Part shown: piece after piece, positions 1-8,990 of the stretch
How the letters are laid out: each line of letters opens with the position of its first letter
Numbering within the stretch: the first letter of the stretch is position 1
DNA from: Niallia endozanthoxylica
Lineage (GTDB): Bacteria; Bacillota; Bacilli; Bacillales; Cytobacillaceae
Direction of reading: 5' to 3'
Assembly: GCF_008710145.1 (NCBI RefSeq)
Contig: NZ_VYKL01000016.1
Coordinates: 1 to 34,863, forward strand
Length of the DNA stretch: 34,863 nucleotides
Made by a program: the position numbers and the translations under genes
The notes under the pieces: generated by a model
What the model saw: only the letters and a program-made list of their open reading frames with translations
Databases searched by the model: none
Told to the model about the DNA's origin: nothing

Positions 1-58
1 GTATTGTCATGAAATAGTAGGAGAAAATGCATTTTCTCCTACTATTTCATGACAATAC
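1..58. repeat. Perfect 58-bp palindrome at the window edge
   Basis: Positions 1-29 and 30-58 are exact reverse complements with no spacer, so the stretch can fold into a hairpin with a very small loop. No T-run follows on the plus strand, so it is not an ordinary plus-strand terminator; a T-run on the minus side would lie outside the window. It could be a real hairpin where an assembly broke, or a fold-back assembly artefact. Confidence 0.9.
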
Positions 59-147
59 TGCTTAAATGAGTCAAAAATCAACAATATTATTTAACAGAGC
101 TATTAAATTAATTATATAAAAAATATAAATTATTTTACCATTTCATA

Positions 148-175
148 TTGTTAACACTTGTTCAAAGAGTATAAA
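148..175 (+). promoter_or_regulatory. Candidate sigma-A promoter of putP
   Basis: TTGTTA (148-153) and TATAAA (170-175) are separated by 16 bp in a very AT-rich leader about 50 bp before the gene. A second possible pair, TTGTTC (158-163) with TATAGA (180-185), overlaps it, so the exact promoter is uncertain. Confidence 0.4.
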
Positions 176-226
176 CTATTATAGAAATAAACAAAATACA
201 ATATCAATATAATAAGGAGAATCTTC

Positions 227-1720
227 ATGTCAAACGAAACCTATCAGCTCATTGCTATAGTCTTTTATCTGGCAGCCATGTTATGGATCGGTTGGTATGC
301 CTACAAAAAAACACAAAACTTAACCGATTATATGCTTGGCGGACGCTCACTTGGTCCTGCAGTAACTGCATTAAGTGCAGGAGCAGCGGATATGAGTGGA
401 TGGCTTTTAATGGGCTTGCCGGGCGGGATATATGTGACAGGTCTTGCCGATGCGTGGATTGCCATCGGTCTAACGATTGGCGCCTATTGTAACTGGTTCT
501 TTGTAGCACCTCGTCTGCGTTCCTATACACAAGTGGCAAATGACTCTATCACAATACCAAGTTATTTAGAAAACCGATTTCATGATACAACTAAACTCTT
601 GAGGATTGTTTCAGGTATCGTTATCCTTATCTTTTTCACTTTTTATGTATCTTCAGGAATGGTATCTGGCGGTGTTTTCTTTGAAAGCTCCTTTGATGTA
701 AGCTATCAAACTGGATTATTGATCGTAGGCGGTGTAGTCGTAGCTTACACACTTTTTGGAGGCTTTTTAGCAGTAAGTTATACTGATTTTCTTCAAGGAC
801 TAATGATGTTAATTGCGCTGTTACTCGTTCCTGCCCTTGCAGTATTTCAAACTGGAGGCCCTGCTGAAACGATTCATACAATCCGAGCAATAGACCCGAC
901 ACTCTTTGACCTTTTTAAAGGGACTACTTTCCTTGGAATTGTATCTGCAATGGCATGGGGGCTTGGTTATTTCGGGCAACCTCATATTATCGTCCGATTT
1001 ATGGCCATTTCAACTGTCAAAGAAATCAAAAGCGCTCGCAGGATTGGTATGAGCTGGATGATTTTCTCCTTAATAGGAACCATCTTAACCGCATTTATTG
1101 GTATTGCCTTTTTCGAAAAACATCCAGAGTTTACATTAAATAACCCTGAGGCAGTATTTCTCACTTTAGGCCAAATTCTATTTCACCCGCTTATAGCCGG
1201 ATTCTTGCTTGCTGCTGTCCTAGCTGCCATTATGAGTACCATTTCTTCTCAATTAATTGTTACATCCAGCGCACTAGTAGAGGACTTATATAAAGTGCTG
1301 CTCCGTAAAGATGGCAGCGATAAAGAATATGTCTTCTTAGGAAGACTCGCCGTGCTAGCAGTATCCGTGATAGCTGCCATCCTAGCCTTCGAACAGGATA
1401 ATACCATCTTAAACCTTGTAGCATATGCTTGGGCAGGCTTTGGCGGGTCATTTGGTCCGGTCATTCTATTAAGCTTATTTTGGAGAAAAATGACGAACTG
1501 GGGAGCATTAGCGGGTATGGTATCTGGCGCCGTTACCGTTATCCTCTGGGCAAACTTAACAGAGGCAGGCGTTATTCCATTTCAGTTATATGAAATTGTC
1601 CCAGGATTTATCATAAACTTGTTCTTCTCCATTGTTGTCAGCTTAATCACCTATAAACATAATGATAAAATTGAGAAAGCATTCAATGAAAGTGTTGCTC
1701 TGATTAAAAATGACAAATAA
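227..1720 (+). CDS. putP: Sodium/proline symporter (SSS family, PutP/OpuE type)
   Basis: This is a 497-residue polytopic membrane protein of the sodium:solute symporter family, expected to import L-proline with Na+ for nutrition or osmoprotection. The N-terminal block with GGRSLGPAVTALSAGAADMSG (about residues 38-58) is the typical family Na+/substrate region, and hydrophobic helices run through to about residue 480, consistent with the usual 13 segments and length. The ATG is preceded by AAGGAGA six bases upstream. It is convergent with gatB, and each gene has its own terminator between them. In B. subtilis the osmoregulated opuE lies beside gatCAB, so this may be the OpuE equivalent; sequence alone does not separate a catabolic PutP from an osmotic OpuE. 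Confidence 0.9.
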   Translation: MSNETYQLIAIVFYLAAMLWIGWYAYKKTQNLTDYMLGGRSLGPAVTALSAGAADMSGWLLMGLPGGIYVTGLADAWIAIGLTIGAYCNWFFVAPRLRSYTQVANDSITIPSYLENRFHDTTKLLRIVSGIVILIFFTFYVSSGMVSGGVFFESSFDVSYQTGLLIVGGVVVAYTLFGGFLAVSYTDFLQGLMMLIALLLVPALAVFQTGGPAETIHTIRAIDPTLFDLFKGTTFLGIVSAMAWGLGYFGQPHIIVRFMAISTVKEIKSARRIGMSWMIFSLIGTILTAFIGIAFFEKHPEFTLNNPEAVFLTLGQILFHPLIAGFLLAAVLAAIMSTISSQLIVTSSALVEDLYKVLLRKDGSDKEYVFLGRLAVLAVSVIAAILAFEQDNTILNLVAYAWAGFGGSFGPVILLSLFWRKMTNWGALAGMVSGAVTVILWANLTEAGVIPFQLYEIVPGFIINLFFSIVVSLITYKHNDKIEKAFNESVALIKNDK

Positions 1721-1721
1721 T

Positions 1722-1752
1722 AAAAAGACGGTCATTACGACCGTCCTTTTTT
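1722..1752 (+). terminator. Rho-independent terminator of putP
   Basis: GACGGTC (1727-1733), a 5-base loop and GACCGTC (1739-1745) form a 7-bp stem followed by six T residues (1747-1752), starting one base after the putP stop codon. Confidence 0.9.
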
Positions 1753-1834
1753 GTCATTTTCTATCCTTTCCCGGGAAATTTACCATTAGTTTGTCGGACT
1801 CTATTATATTTTATCTTTAAATAAAAGTATCCAT

Positions 1835-1868
1835 TAAAAAAGCTGATGGCGTTATTCCATCAGCTTTT
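1835..1868 (-). terminator. Rho-independent terminator of gatCAB
   Basis: Read on the minus strand, a 12-bp stem AAAAGCTGATGG / CCATCAGCTTTT with a 7-base loop continues into a T-run (A residues 1835-1840 on plus). It lies 5 bases after the gatB stop codon. Confidence 0.9.
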
Positions 1869-1873
1869 ACTCA

Positions 1874-3301
1874 TTATCTTTTTTGCAATTCTTCCATCAA
1901 AAGCTTATTAACCATTTGTGGATTAGCCTGTCCTTTTGATGCTTTCATGACTTGTCCAACAAGGGAACCTAAGGCCTTCCCTTTTCCATTTTTAAAGTCT
2001 TCCACTGACTTCGGATTCGCATCAATCGCTTCCGTTACCCATTTTAGAAGCGCACCTTCATCAGAAACCTGTACAAGGCCTTTTTCTTTTACAACTGTTG
2101 CCGCATCTCCGCCGTTTTCAATTAACTCTTTAAACACAGTCTTCGCGATTTTCGATGAAATCGTTCCGTCCTGAATCAATTTAATCATTCCAGCAAGAGA
2201 TTCCGGAGTAAGGGCTACTTCATGTAATTCCTTTTGTTCTGCATTTAAGTATGCTGATACATCGCCCATCATCCAGTTCGATGCAAGCTTTGCATCTGCA
2301 CCCGCTTGAACAGTCGCTTCAAAGAAATCAGACATTTCTTTTGTCACTGTTAAAACAGCCGCATCATAGACAGGAAGCCCAAGATCTTCGACATAACGCT
2401 TCTTGCGCTCATCTGGAAGTTCTGGGATTTCCGCACGAATACGAGCTTTCCAGTCTTCATCAATATAAATATCTAATAGATCAGGCTCTGGGAAGTAACG
2501 ATAATCATCAGAACCCTCTTTTACACGCATAAGAATCGTCGTATTTGTTGCTTCATCATAGCGGCGTGTTTCCTGTTCAATTACTCCACCAGAACGCAGT
2601 ACTTGAGCCTGTCTCTTTTCTTCATACTCAAGACCTTTACGGACAAAGTTAAAGGAGTTCAAGTTCTTTAATTCCGTTTTGGTGCCAAACTCTTTTTGCC
2701 CCACTGGGCGAAGTGAAATATTGGCATCACAACGAAGTGAGCCTTCTTCCATTTTGCAATCAGATACACCTGTATATTGAATAATCGATTTCAATTTTTC
2801 CAAATAGGCGTATGCTTCATTCGCCGTACGAATATCTGGCTCCGAAACAATCTCAATCAATGGTGTTCCCTGGCGGTTATAATCACAAAGTGAATAACCA
2901 GGACCATGATTTAATTTACCAGCATCTTCCTCTAAATGAATACGGGTAATACCAATTTTCTTCTTATAACCATCAACTTCTATTTCAATCCATCCATGTT
3001 CTCCAATTGGTTTATCAAATTGAGAAATCTGATATGCCTTTGGATTATCTGGATAAAAATAATTTTTACGGTCAAATTTTGTTTCCGATGCTACTTCACA
3101 GTTTAATGCCATACAAGCCTTCATGCCATAATCGACTACCTTTTTGTTTAACACCGGCAGCACGCCTGGATAGCCTAGCTCGATAACAGAAGTATTCGTA
3201 TTAGGATCTGCTCCAAATTGATTTGGACTAGCCGAAAAGATTTTTGAGTCTGTTTTTAATTCTACATGGACTTCAAGTCCAATAACCGTTTCAAATTCCA
3301 A
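1874..3301 (-). CDS. gatB: Asp-tRNA(Asn)/Glu-tRNA(Gln) amidotransferase subunit B
   Basis: This is the GatB subunit of the GatCAB complex (about 475 residues, normal length). It binds misacylated Glu-tRNA(Gln) or Asp-tRNA(Asn) and activates the acyl group for amidation. GLEVHVEL near residue 8, [11 protein letters not shown], and [17 protein letters not shown] in the N-terminal catalytic half are family motifs. The C-terminal third is the YqeY-like tRNA-binding domain ([15 protein letters not shown] onward). The start codon is TTG at 3301, preceded by a GGGGGGAG ribosome binding site that overlaps the gatA stop codon; the two genes are separated by 12 bases and are co-transcribed. Confidence 0.97.
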   Translation of the reverse strand: MEFETVIGLEVHVELKTDSKIFSASPNQFGADPNTNTSVIELGYPGVLPVLNKKVVDYGMKACMALNCEVASETKFDRKNYFYPDNPKAYQISQFDKPIGEHGWIEIEVDGYKKKIGITRIHLEEDAGKLNHGPGYSLCDYNRQGTPLIEIVSEPDIRTANEAYAYLEKLKSIIQYTGVSDCKMEEGSLRCDANISLRPVGQKEFGTKTELKNLNSFNFVRKGLEYEEKRQAQVLRSGGVIEQETRRYDEATNTTILMRVKEGSDDYRYFPEPDLLDIYIDEDWKARIRAEIPELPDERKKRYVEDLGLPVYDAAVLTVTKEMSDFFEATVQAGADAKLASNWMMGDVSAYLNAEQKELHEVALTPESLAGMIKLIQDGTISSKIAKTVFKELIENGGDAATVVKEKGLVQVSDEGALLKWVTEAIDANPKSVEDFKNGKGKALGSLVGQVMKASKGQANPQMVNKLLMEELQKR

Positions 3302-3313
3302 TTTTCTCCCCCC

Positions 3314-4774
3314 TTACAGTGCAGGCTTTTGCTTATGATAATCTGTTGCCTGCTCATACGCATGGGCAACGCGGTAAACAGTGCTTTCATCAAAATGCTT
3401 TCCAATAATCTGCAGTCCTAGCGGCAGCCCGTTATTACTAAAGCCGCAAGGAACTGAAATCCCTGGTACACCAGCAAGGTTAACAGGAATCGTTAAGATA
3501 TCATTGATATACATGGTTAACGGATCAGAGATATTTTCGCCGATTGTAAATGCAGGTGTTGGTGTAGTCGGTCCGACAATCACATCATATTTGGCAAATA
3601 CATCTTCGAAATCCTTTTTAATTAGTGTGCGAACTCTCTGCGCCTTTTTATAATAGGCATCATAATAACCAGAGCTCAGAGCGAATGTACCAAGCATAAT
3701 ACGGCGCTTAACCTCATCGCCAAACCCTTCTGCTCTTGTATTCTTATACAAGTCCATTAACGTTTCAGAGTTTGGAGAGCGATAGCCATAACGAACACCA
3801 TCAAAGCGCGCCAGGTTAGCGGAAGCTTCAGAGGATGAAAGTAAATAATACGCAGCTAAAGCATACTTGGAATGTGGCAGTGATACTTCTTCCCAAACCG
3901 CTCCAAGACTCTCTAATACCTTAAGTGCATCTAGAACAGATTGACGTACTTCTTCATTAACGCCCTCACCAAGGTATTCCTTTGGAACTGCAATCTTCAA
4001 GCCTTTCACATCGCCTGTTAAAGCTTGGACAAAATTTGGTACCTCAACGTTTGCAGATGTCGAATCCATAGGATCAAGACCAGAAATAGCCTGAAGCAAG
4101 TAAGCATTATCCTCAACATTTCTCGTAATTGGTCCAATTTGATCTAATGAAGAAGCAAATGCTACTAAACCAAATCGAGATACACGGCCATATGTCGGCT
4201 TTAACCCAACAACACCACAGAAGGATGCCGGCTGTCTAATAGAGCCCCCTGTATCAGAGCCTAATGAAAAAGGCACTTCTCCTGCTGCAACAGCTGCAGC
4301 CGAACCGCCGGAAGAACCACCTGGAACCTTCTCTAAATTCCATGGATTATAAGTCTTTTGAAAACCTGAGTTTTCATTAGAAGAACCCATAGCAAATTCA
4401 TCCATATTTATTTTCCCAATTGTAATTGTATCTGCTTTATGTAATTGATCCACAACAGTTGCATTATAAATAGGATTAAAATTTTCAAGAATCTTGCTGG
4501 CGCAGGTTGTACGTAAATCCTTTGTAACAATATTATCCTTTACGCCGATTGGCATACCAAACAGCAGCCCTTTTGATTCGTCAGTTCCTATTTTCGCGTC
4601 TAGATTTTTCGCCGTTTCCCGAGCTCTTTCCTCATCTAACGTTAAAAATGCCTGTACCTTGTCATCTACTTCTTGAATTCGTTTATACGATTCATCGACA
4701 AGATCAGACACTGTAATTTCTTTTTTATGTAGCAGCTCATGAAGATCTGATACTTTATGATCAAACAAACTCAC
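3314..4774 (-). CDS. gatA: Asp-tRNA(Asn)/Glu-tRNA(Gln) amidotransferase subunit A
   Basis: GatA is the glutaminase subunit of GatCAB and belongs to the amidase signature family. It releases ammonia from glutamine for transfer to the tRNA-bound acyl group. The Ser-cis-Ser-Lys triad is visible: Lys79 in GVKD, Ser154 in PGGSSGGS and Ser178 in DTGGSIR, the same numbering as described GatA enzymes. Length is 486 residues, as expected. Translation starts at GTG (4774) after AAGGAGGAG. It sits 14 bases after gatC and 12 bases before gatB in one operon. Confidence 0.97.
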   Translation of the reverse strand: MSLFDHKVSDLHELLHKKEITVSDLVDESYKRIQEVDDKVQAFLTLDEERARETAKNLDAKIGTDESKGLLFGMPIGVKDNIVTKDLRTTCASKILENFNPIYNATVVDQLHKADTITIGKINMDEFAMGSSNENSGFQKTYNPWNLEKVPGGSSGGSAAAVAAGEVPFSLGSDTGGSIRQPASFCGVVGLKPTYGRVSRFGLVAFASSLDQIGPITRNVEDNAYLLQAISGLDPMDSTSANVEVPNFVQALTGDVKGLKIAVPKEYLGEGVNEEVRQSVLDALKVLESLGAVWEEVSLPHSKYALAAYYLLSSSEASANLARFDGVRYGYRSPNSETLMDLYKNTRAEGFGDEVKRRIMLGTFALSSGYYDAYYKKAQRVRTLIKKDFEDVFAKYDVIVGPTTPTPAFTIGENISDPLTMYINDILTIPVNLAGVPGISVPCGFSNNGLPLGLQIIGKHFDESTVYRVAHAYEQATDYHKQKPAL

Positions 4775-4788
4775 AGGGTCTCTCCTCC

Positions 4789-5079
4789 TTACTCAATAAT
4801 GGCTGGTACTTTTATTTGTCCGTATTCATGCGCTGGAGCATTTTTTAATACTTCTTCAACTGGAAGTCCAGGCTTCGCGACATCCTCACGCATTACATTT
4901 TTCATATCTAATACATGTGAAGTAGGCTCTACATGATCAGTATCAAGCTCATTTAACAGCTCAGCAAATGTAATAATTGCACCTAATTGATGAGCGAACT
5001 TTTCAGCCTCTTCCTCTGTTATCGCAAGACGGGCTAAGTTTGCCACATGTTTCACTTCATCGATTGTAATTTTTGTCAA
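4789..5079 (-). CDS. gatC: Asp-tRNA(Asn)/Glu-tRNA(Gln) amidotransferase subunit C
   Basis: GatC is the small (96-residue) scaffold that wraps around GatA and stabilises its contact with GatB. The sequence carries the family features [11 protein letters not shown] near residue 8 and [19 protein letters not shown] in the middle, ending in IKVPAIIE. The start codon is TTG at 5079, with GGGGGTGA upstream at suitable spacing. It is the first gene of gatC-gatA-gatB, with a good sigma-A promoter about 45-75 bases upstream. Confidence 0.95.
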   Translation of the reverse strand: MTKITIDEVKHVANLARLAITEEEAEKFAHQLGAIITFAELLNELDTDHVEPTSHVLDMKNVMREDVAKPGLPVEEVLKNAPAHEYGQIKVPAIIE

Positions 5080-5124
5080 TTTTGGTCACCCCCTACAGTA
5101 TTCGAACAATCGCACAATAATTTG

Positions 5125-5153
5125 ATAATATCAAACTTTAGTACGCTAAACAA
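5125..5153 (-). promoter_or_regulatory. Sigma-A promoter of gatCAB
   Basis: On the minus strand, TTGTTT (5153-5148) and TATTAT (5130-5125) are separated by exactly 17 bases, giving a start site near 5118 and a leader of about 40 bases before the gatC TTG. No T-box structure fits in so short a leader. Confidence 0.65.
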
Positions 5154-5196
5154 GAGTGTCAGGCATGCATATTAGACAATACCTGACACTTTTTTC
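5154..5196. terminator. Inverted repeat between yueI and gatC, probable terminator
   Basis: AGTGTCAGG (5155-5163) pairs with CCTGACACT (5182-5190). On plus it is followed by a strong T-run (5190-5196), though no plus-strand gene precedes it. On minus it follows the yueI stop codon but ends in the weaker TCTTGTTTA tract. It abuts the -35 element of the gat promoter, so it probably insulates gatCAB from yueI. Confidence 0.6.
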
Positions 5197-5197
5197 A

Positions 5198-5635
5198 TTA
5201 CTGAATTAATTTTTTAAAAAAGGAAAATACACCTTTTTTCTCTTCCTTTATCTCAGAAACTGCCTGTTTTCTCGTTACGAAAATATTATCTTTATCCACT
5301 GCATTAGAATGAGCAAGAATTAAGCCAATATCTGTTTGATGCTCTTGGTTTGTCACAATCGTGAACTCTATTTTATTTTCATTTGCCTTTTGTATATATT
5401 TTGATAAAAAACGGTAATCAATATGTCCATTCAAATAAAGATGTGTTTGCGGATGTGCCTTCATCTCTTGCTCCACATCCTTGTAAATCTCCTCTTCCAT
5501 CACTTGCCCTTGCGTCAGAGCGATTTCAATTCTTTCTCTTAAAGTCCCTAGATACTTTCTTCTTTCATCGGGATTCGTTTCCTTTGGACCATGAATGCCT
5601 TGTTGAAGATAATCTTCAACATCTGGTTTCGGCAT
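5198..5635 (-). CDS. yueI: YueI family protein (DUF1694)
   Basis: This cytoplasmic protein of about 145 residues matches the YueI/DUF1694 family, whose function is unknown. Recognisable parts are the N-terminal LQQGIHGPKETNPDERRKYL, a central LYLNGHIDYRFLSKYIQKA, and a C-terminal tail ending in a basic FFKKLIQ. I prefer the ATG at 5635 (MPKPDVEDYL). The upstream GTG at 5644 lies inside the AGGAGGTG ribosome binding site that serves the ATG with 8-base spacing. It is a single gene with its own promoter, between the aceA terminator and the gat promoter. Confidence 0.85.
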   Translation of the reverse strand: MPKPDVEDYLQQGIHGPKETNPDERRKYLGTLRERIEIALTQGQVMEEEIYKDVEQEMKAHPQTHLYLNGHIDYRFLSKYIQKANENKIEFTIVTNQEHQTDIGLILAHSNAVDKDNIFVTRKQAVSEIKEEKKGVFSFFKKLIQ

Positions 5636-5664
5636 TTGCAGCACCTCCTAGACTATTGAACCTA

Positions 5665-5693
5665 TTATTATGTATGTTTCAAAGCCTTTACAA
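5665..5693 (-). promoter_or_regulatory. Candidate promoter of yueI
   Basis: On the minus strand, TTGTAA (5693-5688) and TAATAA (5670-5665) lie 17 bases apart, about 30 bases upstream of the preferred yueI ATG. Found by consensus matching only. Confidence 0.45.
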
Positions 5694-5721
5694 GTGAATA
5701 ATATCAGCTTTTCCATGATAA

Positions 5722-5760
5722 TAACAAAACATCCCCTCTTTCTATAAAAGAGGGGGATGC
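5722..5760 (-). terminator. Terminator of aceBA
   Basis: On minus, a C-rich arm CATCCCCCTCTTT and GAAAGAGGGGATG form a stem with one bulged base and a TATA loop, then TTTTGTTATT. It begins 12 bases after the aceA stop codon. Confidence 0.8.
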
Positions 5761-5771
5761 TTTCACACTCA

Positions 5772-7052
5772 TTATTTAGAGTTAAATTGTTCAGCTTCTG
5801 TAGACCCTTTTAAGGCTGTTGTTGATGATTGACCGCCAGTGACAACCATTGAAACCTGATCGAAATAGCCTGTTCCAACTTCCCTTTGATGTCTTGTTGC
5901 TGTATAACCGTATTGCTCGCTTCCAAACTCAGCCTGCTGTAATTCAGAATAAGCTGCCATACCGCGATCACGATAACCGCGTGCCAATTCAAACATACTG
6001 TGGTTTAATGCATGGAAGCCTGCTAGTGTAACAAATTGGAACTTATAGCCCATTTTACCGAGCTCTTTTTGGAACTCTGCAATGGTTTGCTTATCAAGCT
6101 TTTGCTCCCAGTTAAAGGATGGAGAGCAATTATAGGCTAATGGTTTACCAGGATATTTCTCATGAATAGCTGCTGCAAATCGTCTTGCCTCTTCAATATT
6201 CGGTTCAGACGTCTCACACCAAATTAAATCAGCATATGGTGCATAAGCAAGACCGCGTGCGATTGCCTGATCTAATCCGGCTCTTGTACGGAAGAATCCT
6301 TCTGACGTTCTTTCACCTGTAATGAACGGAGAATCGTATGGATCGACATCACTTGTAATTAAATCAGCTGCATTTGCATCTGTACGGGCAACGAGAATGG
6401 TCGGAACACCCATAACATCTGCTGCAAGTCGAGCGGCCACTAGATTACGAACCGCTGTTTGAGTTGGAAGGAGAACCTTCCCTCCAAGATGTCCGCATTT
6501 TTTCTCAGAGGATAGTTGATCTTCAAAATGAACTCCTGCCGCACCTGCTTCAATCATGTTCTTCATTAATTCAAAGCAATTTAGCTGTCCGCCAAAGCCT
6601 GCTTCAGCATCAGCCATGATAGGCGCGAACCAATCAATACGACTATCTCCTTCTAAATGATGAATTTGATCTGCCCGCTGGAGAGCTTGGTTAATACGTT
6701 TCACTACATGTGGTACACTGTTTGCCGGATACAAACTTTGGTCAGGATACATTTGCCCAGAAAGATTGGCATCTGCTGCAACCTGCCATCCGCTTAGATA
6801 AATAGCCTTAAGACCTGCTTTTACCTGTTGAACAGCCTGATTCCCCGTTAAGGCACCAAGTGCTGCAACATAGTCTTCTTCCTTGATCATTTTCCAGAGC
6901 TTTTCAGATCCTCTTCTTGCCAATGTATGTTCAATATCCAGCGAACCTCTCAGTTTAATAACTTCTTCAGCTGTATATGGTCTCTTAATTCCTTTCCATC
7001 TGTCCTCATTTCTCCAGCTTTCTTTTAATTGTTGAATTCGATTTTGTATCAT
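5772..7052 (-). CDS. aceA: Isocitrate lyase
   Basis: It cleaves isocitrate to glyoxylate and succinate, the first step of the glyoxylate shunt needed for growth on acetate or fatty acids. The PROSITE isocitrate lyase signature is present as KKCGHL with the catalytic Cys186. Metal-binding acidic residues surround it (for example the [14 protein letters not shown] segment near 142-155). Length is 426 residues, typical of bacterial ICL. The ATG is preceded by AAAGGAGATG. It follows aceB by 160 bp, a gap with no clear terminator, so the two are probably co-transcribed. B. subtilis 168 lacks this pathway, while the B. cereus group and many other bacilli have it. Confidence 0.97.
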   Translation of the reverse strand: MIQNRIQQLKESWRNEDRWKGIKRPYTAEEVIKLRGSLDIEHTLARRGSEKLWKMIKEEDYVAALGALTGNQAVQQVKAGLKAIYLSGWQVAADANLSGQMYPDQSLYPANSVPHVVKRINQALQRADQIHHLEGDSRIDWFAPIMADAEAGFGGQLNCFELMKNMIEAGAAGVHFEDQLSSEKKCGHLGGKVLLPTQTAVRNLVAARLAADVMGVPTILVARTDANAADLITSDVDPYDSPFITGERTSEGFFRTRAGLDQAIARGLAYAPYADLIWCETSEPNIEEARRFAAAIHEKYPGKPLAYNCSPSFNWEQKLDKQTIAEFQKELGKMGYKFQFVTLAGFHALNHSMFELARGYRDRGMAAYSELQQAEFGSEQYGYTATRHQREVGTGYFDQVSMVVTGGQSSTTALKGSTEAEQFNSK

Positions 7053-7212
7053 TTACAAACATCTCCTTTGTTCGTACAGAATAGATTCAAATTTCCCCTC
7101 TTAGAGAACGACGAGTATGTGATTCTACCAATTAAACCGCCAAAAAAGGAATTTCCGAAGAACATATTAGTGAATATATTAACTTTATAACGAACGCACC
7201 CACATAAAAAAA

Positions 7213-8808
7213 TTACTCTAAAATTTCATATCCAGGTAAGGTTAGAAAATCAACAAATTCATCGTTTAGGATCAGCCTGTCGAATAACTGAACGGCTTCA
7301 TTGAAACGACCATTTTGATAGGCCTCTGCTCCAATATCCTGTTTGATTTTCGTCAATTCTTCTGTCTTTAATCTTTCATACATCTCTGGTGTTACTTTTC
7401 TGCCATCATCTAGTACTCCTTTTGGATGACGAATCCATTGCCAAACTTGAGCTCTGCTGATTTCAGCCGTTGCTGCATCTTCCATTAAATGATGGAGCGG
7501 CGCTGCACCTCTTCCACATAACCACGAAGCAATATATTGAATACCAACATTGATATTCATGCGAACCCCAGATTCAGTAATGGTTCCCTTTGGTACATCT
7601 AGTAATTGTCTAGCATTTACTTTAATAGATTGCTGCTTTGACGAATTAATTTGGTTGGCTTCAGGCATTTCACGATTAAACACTTCCATTGCTACCGGTA
7701 CTAAGCCTGGATGTGCCACCCATGTTCCATCATGCCCATCCCGTGCTTCTCGTTCTTTATCGGCACGAACTTTTGAAAATGCTTCCTCATTTGCTCTCGA
7801 ATTCCCGCTAACCGGAATTTGTGCAGCCATTCCGCCAATTGCCGGTGCCTTTCTTTTATGACAAGTTTGAATGGTTAATAAGGAATAGGATCTCATAAAT
7901 GGCACAGTCATCGTGACTTGTGAGCGGTCAGGTAAGATGACATCATTCTGGTTACGCAGCTTCTTCAAATAACTGAAAATATAATCCCATCGCCCGCAAT
8001 TCAATCCTGCTGAGTGGTCCCTCAGTTCATAAAGAATCTCATCCATTTCAAAGGCTGCCATGATTGTTTCAATTAATACCGTTGCCTTAATGGTACCTTG
8101 CGGAATATTGAGATAATCCTGAGCAAAGACGAAGACATCGTTCCATAGTCTTGCCTCATGGTGGCTTTCGAGCTTTGGCAGATAAAAGTAAGGTCCTGTT
8201 CCTCTTTCTATTAACTGCTTCGCATTATGGAAAAAGTACAGACCAAAATCAAGTAGGCTTCCGGAAATCAGCTGGCCGTCTATGACTATATTTTTTTCCT
8301 CTAAATGGAACCCACGTGGTCGTACAAGAAGTACGGCGGTTTGTTCCTTTAATTTGTATTCTTTTCCGGCAGGATTATGAAAAGAAATTGTTCTTCTTGC
8401 TGCATCTCGTAAGTTAATCTGCCCTTCAATGATATTTCTCCATGTTGGTGCAGTCGCATCCTCACAATCTGCCATGAATACTTTGGCACCGGAATTAAGG
8501 GCATTAATAATCATTTTTCGATCCGTTGGTCCCGTAATTTCCACACGTCGATCTTGGAGATCCTTTGGGAGCGGTCGAATAGTCCAGTCTCCATTTCGAA
8601 TATGAGCAGTTTCAGGAAGGAAATCTGGCAGCTTTCCTTGATCAATTTCTTTTTGTCTTATCTGCCTTTGTTTAAGCAGCTCCTTACGCCGTTTACCAAA
8701 CCTCTCCTCCAATTGTTCGATAAAACTTAATGCTTCTGGAGTTAAGATCGTCTCATAGCCCGGCAATAACTTTCCGACAATTTGAATACCAACCTTTTGT
8801 GTGGACAT
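7213..8808 (-). CDS. aceB: Malate synthase A
   Basis: It condenses glyoxylate with acetyl-CoA to malate, the second reaction of the glyoxylate shunt, paired here with isocitrate lyase. The malate synthase signature RDHSAGLNCGRWDYIF is intact, preceded by the ATVLIETIMAAFEMDEIL strand and helix with conserved acidic residues. An N-terminal MADCEDATAPTW segment and a long C-terminal helical plug complete a 531-residue enzyme, the expected length of the A isoform. The ATG at 8808 has GGGAGGGGA upstream. It is the first gene of aceB-aceA. Confidence 0.97.
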   Translation of the reverse strand: MSTQKVGIQIVGKLLPGYETILTPEALSFIEQLEERFGKRRKELLKQRQIRQKEIDQGKLPDFLPETAHIRNGDWTIRPLPKDLQDRRVEITGPTDRKMIINALNSGAKVFMADCEDATAPTWRNIIEGQINLRDAARRTISFHNPAGKEYKLKEQTAVLLVRPRGFHLEEKNIVIDGQLISGSLLDFGLYFFHNAKQLIERGTGPYFYLPKLESHHEARLWNDVFVFAQDYLNIPQGTIKATVLIETIMAAFEMDEILYELRDHSAGLNCGRWDYIFSYLKKLRNQNDVILPDRSQVTMTVPFMRSYSLLTIQTCHKRKAPAIGGMAAQIPVSGNSRANEEAFSKVRADKEREARDGHDGTWVAHPGLVPVAMEVFNREMPEANQINSSKQQSIKVNARQLLDVPKGTITESGVRMNINVGIQYIASWLCGRGAAPLHHLMEDAATAEISRAQVWQWIRHPKGVLDDGRKVTPEMYERLKTEELTKIKQDIGAEAYQNGRFNEAVQLFDRLILNDEFVDFLTLPGYEILE

Positions 8809-8858
8809 AGTATTGAATCCCCTCCCTGTTATAAAACATTCATCTTCCTCTGTATAGT

Positions 8859-8888
8859 ATTATATAACAGAATTTTCTAAAATGTATA
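8859..8888 (-). promoter_or_regulatory. Candidate promoter of aceBA
   Basis: A perfect TATAAT (8864-8859, minus strand) lies about 50 bases before aceB, with a poor -35 (TATACA, 18-base spacing). A dyad TCTGT...ACAGA (8850-8872) straddles the -10 and could be an operator. I saw no CcpA cre consensus nearby. Confidence 0.35.
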
Positions 8889-8937
8889 TTTTTTTTAAAT
8901 ATTAACAAATATACTTTTCGACAAATTCTATAATACT

Positions 8938-8990
8938 AGAGGAGGCAATCACTTATGATGAACGCTGACTCACTTTTTTCTTGTAAATAA
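8938..8990 (+). other. Ribosome binding site plus 11-codon ORF cut by a repeat
   Basis: A strong AGAGGAGG (8938-8945) is followed nine bases later by ATG (8955) and the short frame MMNADSLFSCK. Its stop codon is formed by the first bases (TAAGAAAAGCG) of the adjacent repeat element. A TATAAT lies at 8929-8934, too close to serve as this gene's -10. It may be the remnant 5' end of a gene interrupted by the repeat, or chance. No function can be assigned. Confidence 0.25.

Noticed and set aside
5080..5200. T-box leader before gatCAB
   Set aside because: The leader from the predicted start site is only about 40 bases and has no T-box sequence or specifier stem.
7053..7212. Separate promoter or terminator between aceB and aceA
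   Set aside because: The 160-bp gap is AT-rich with several loose -10-like strings, but no convincing promoter pair and no hairpin with a T-run.
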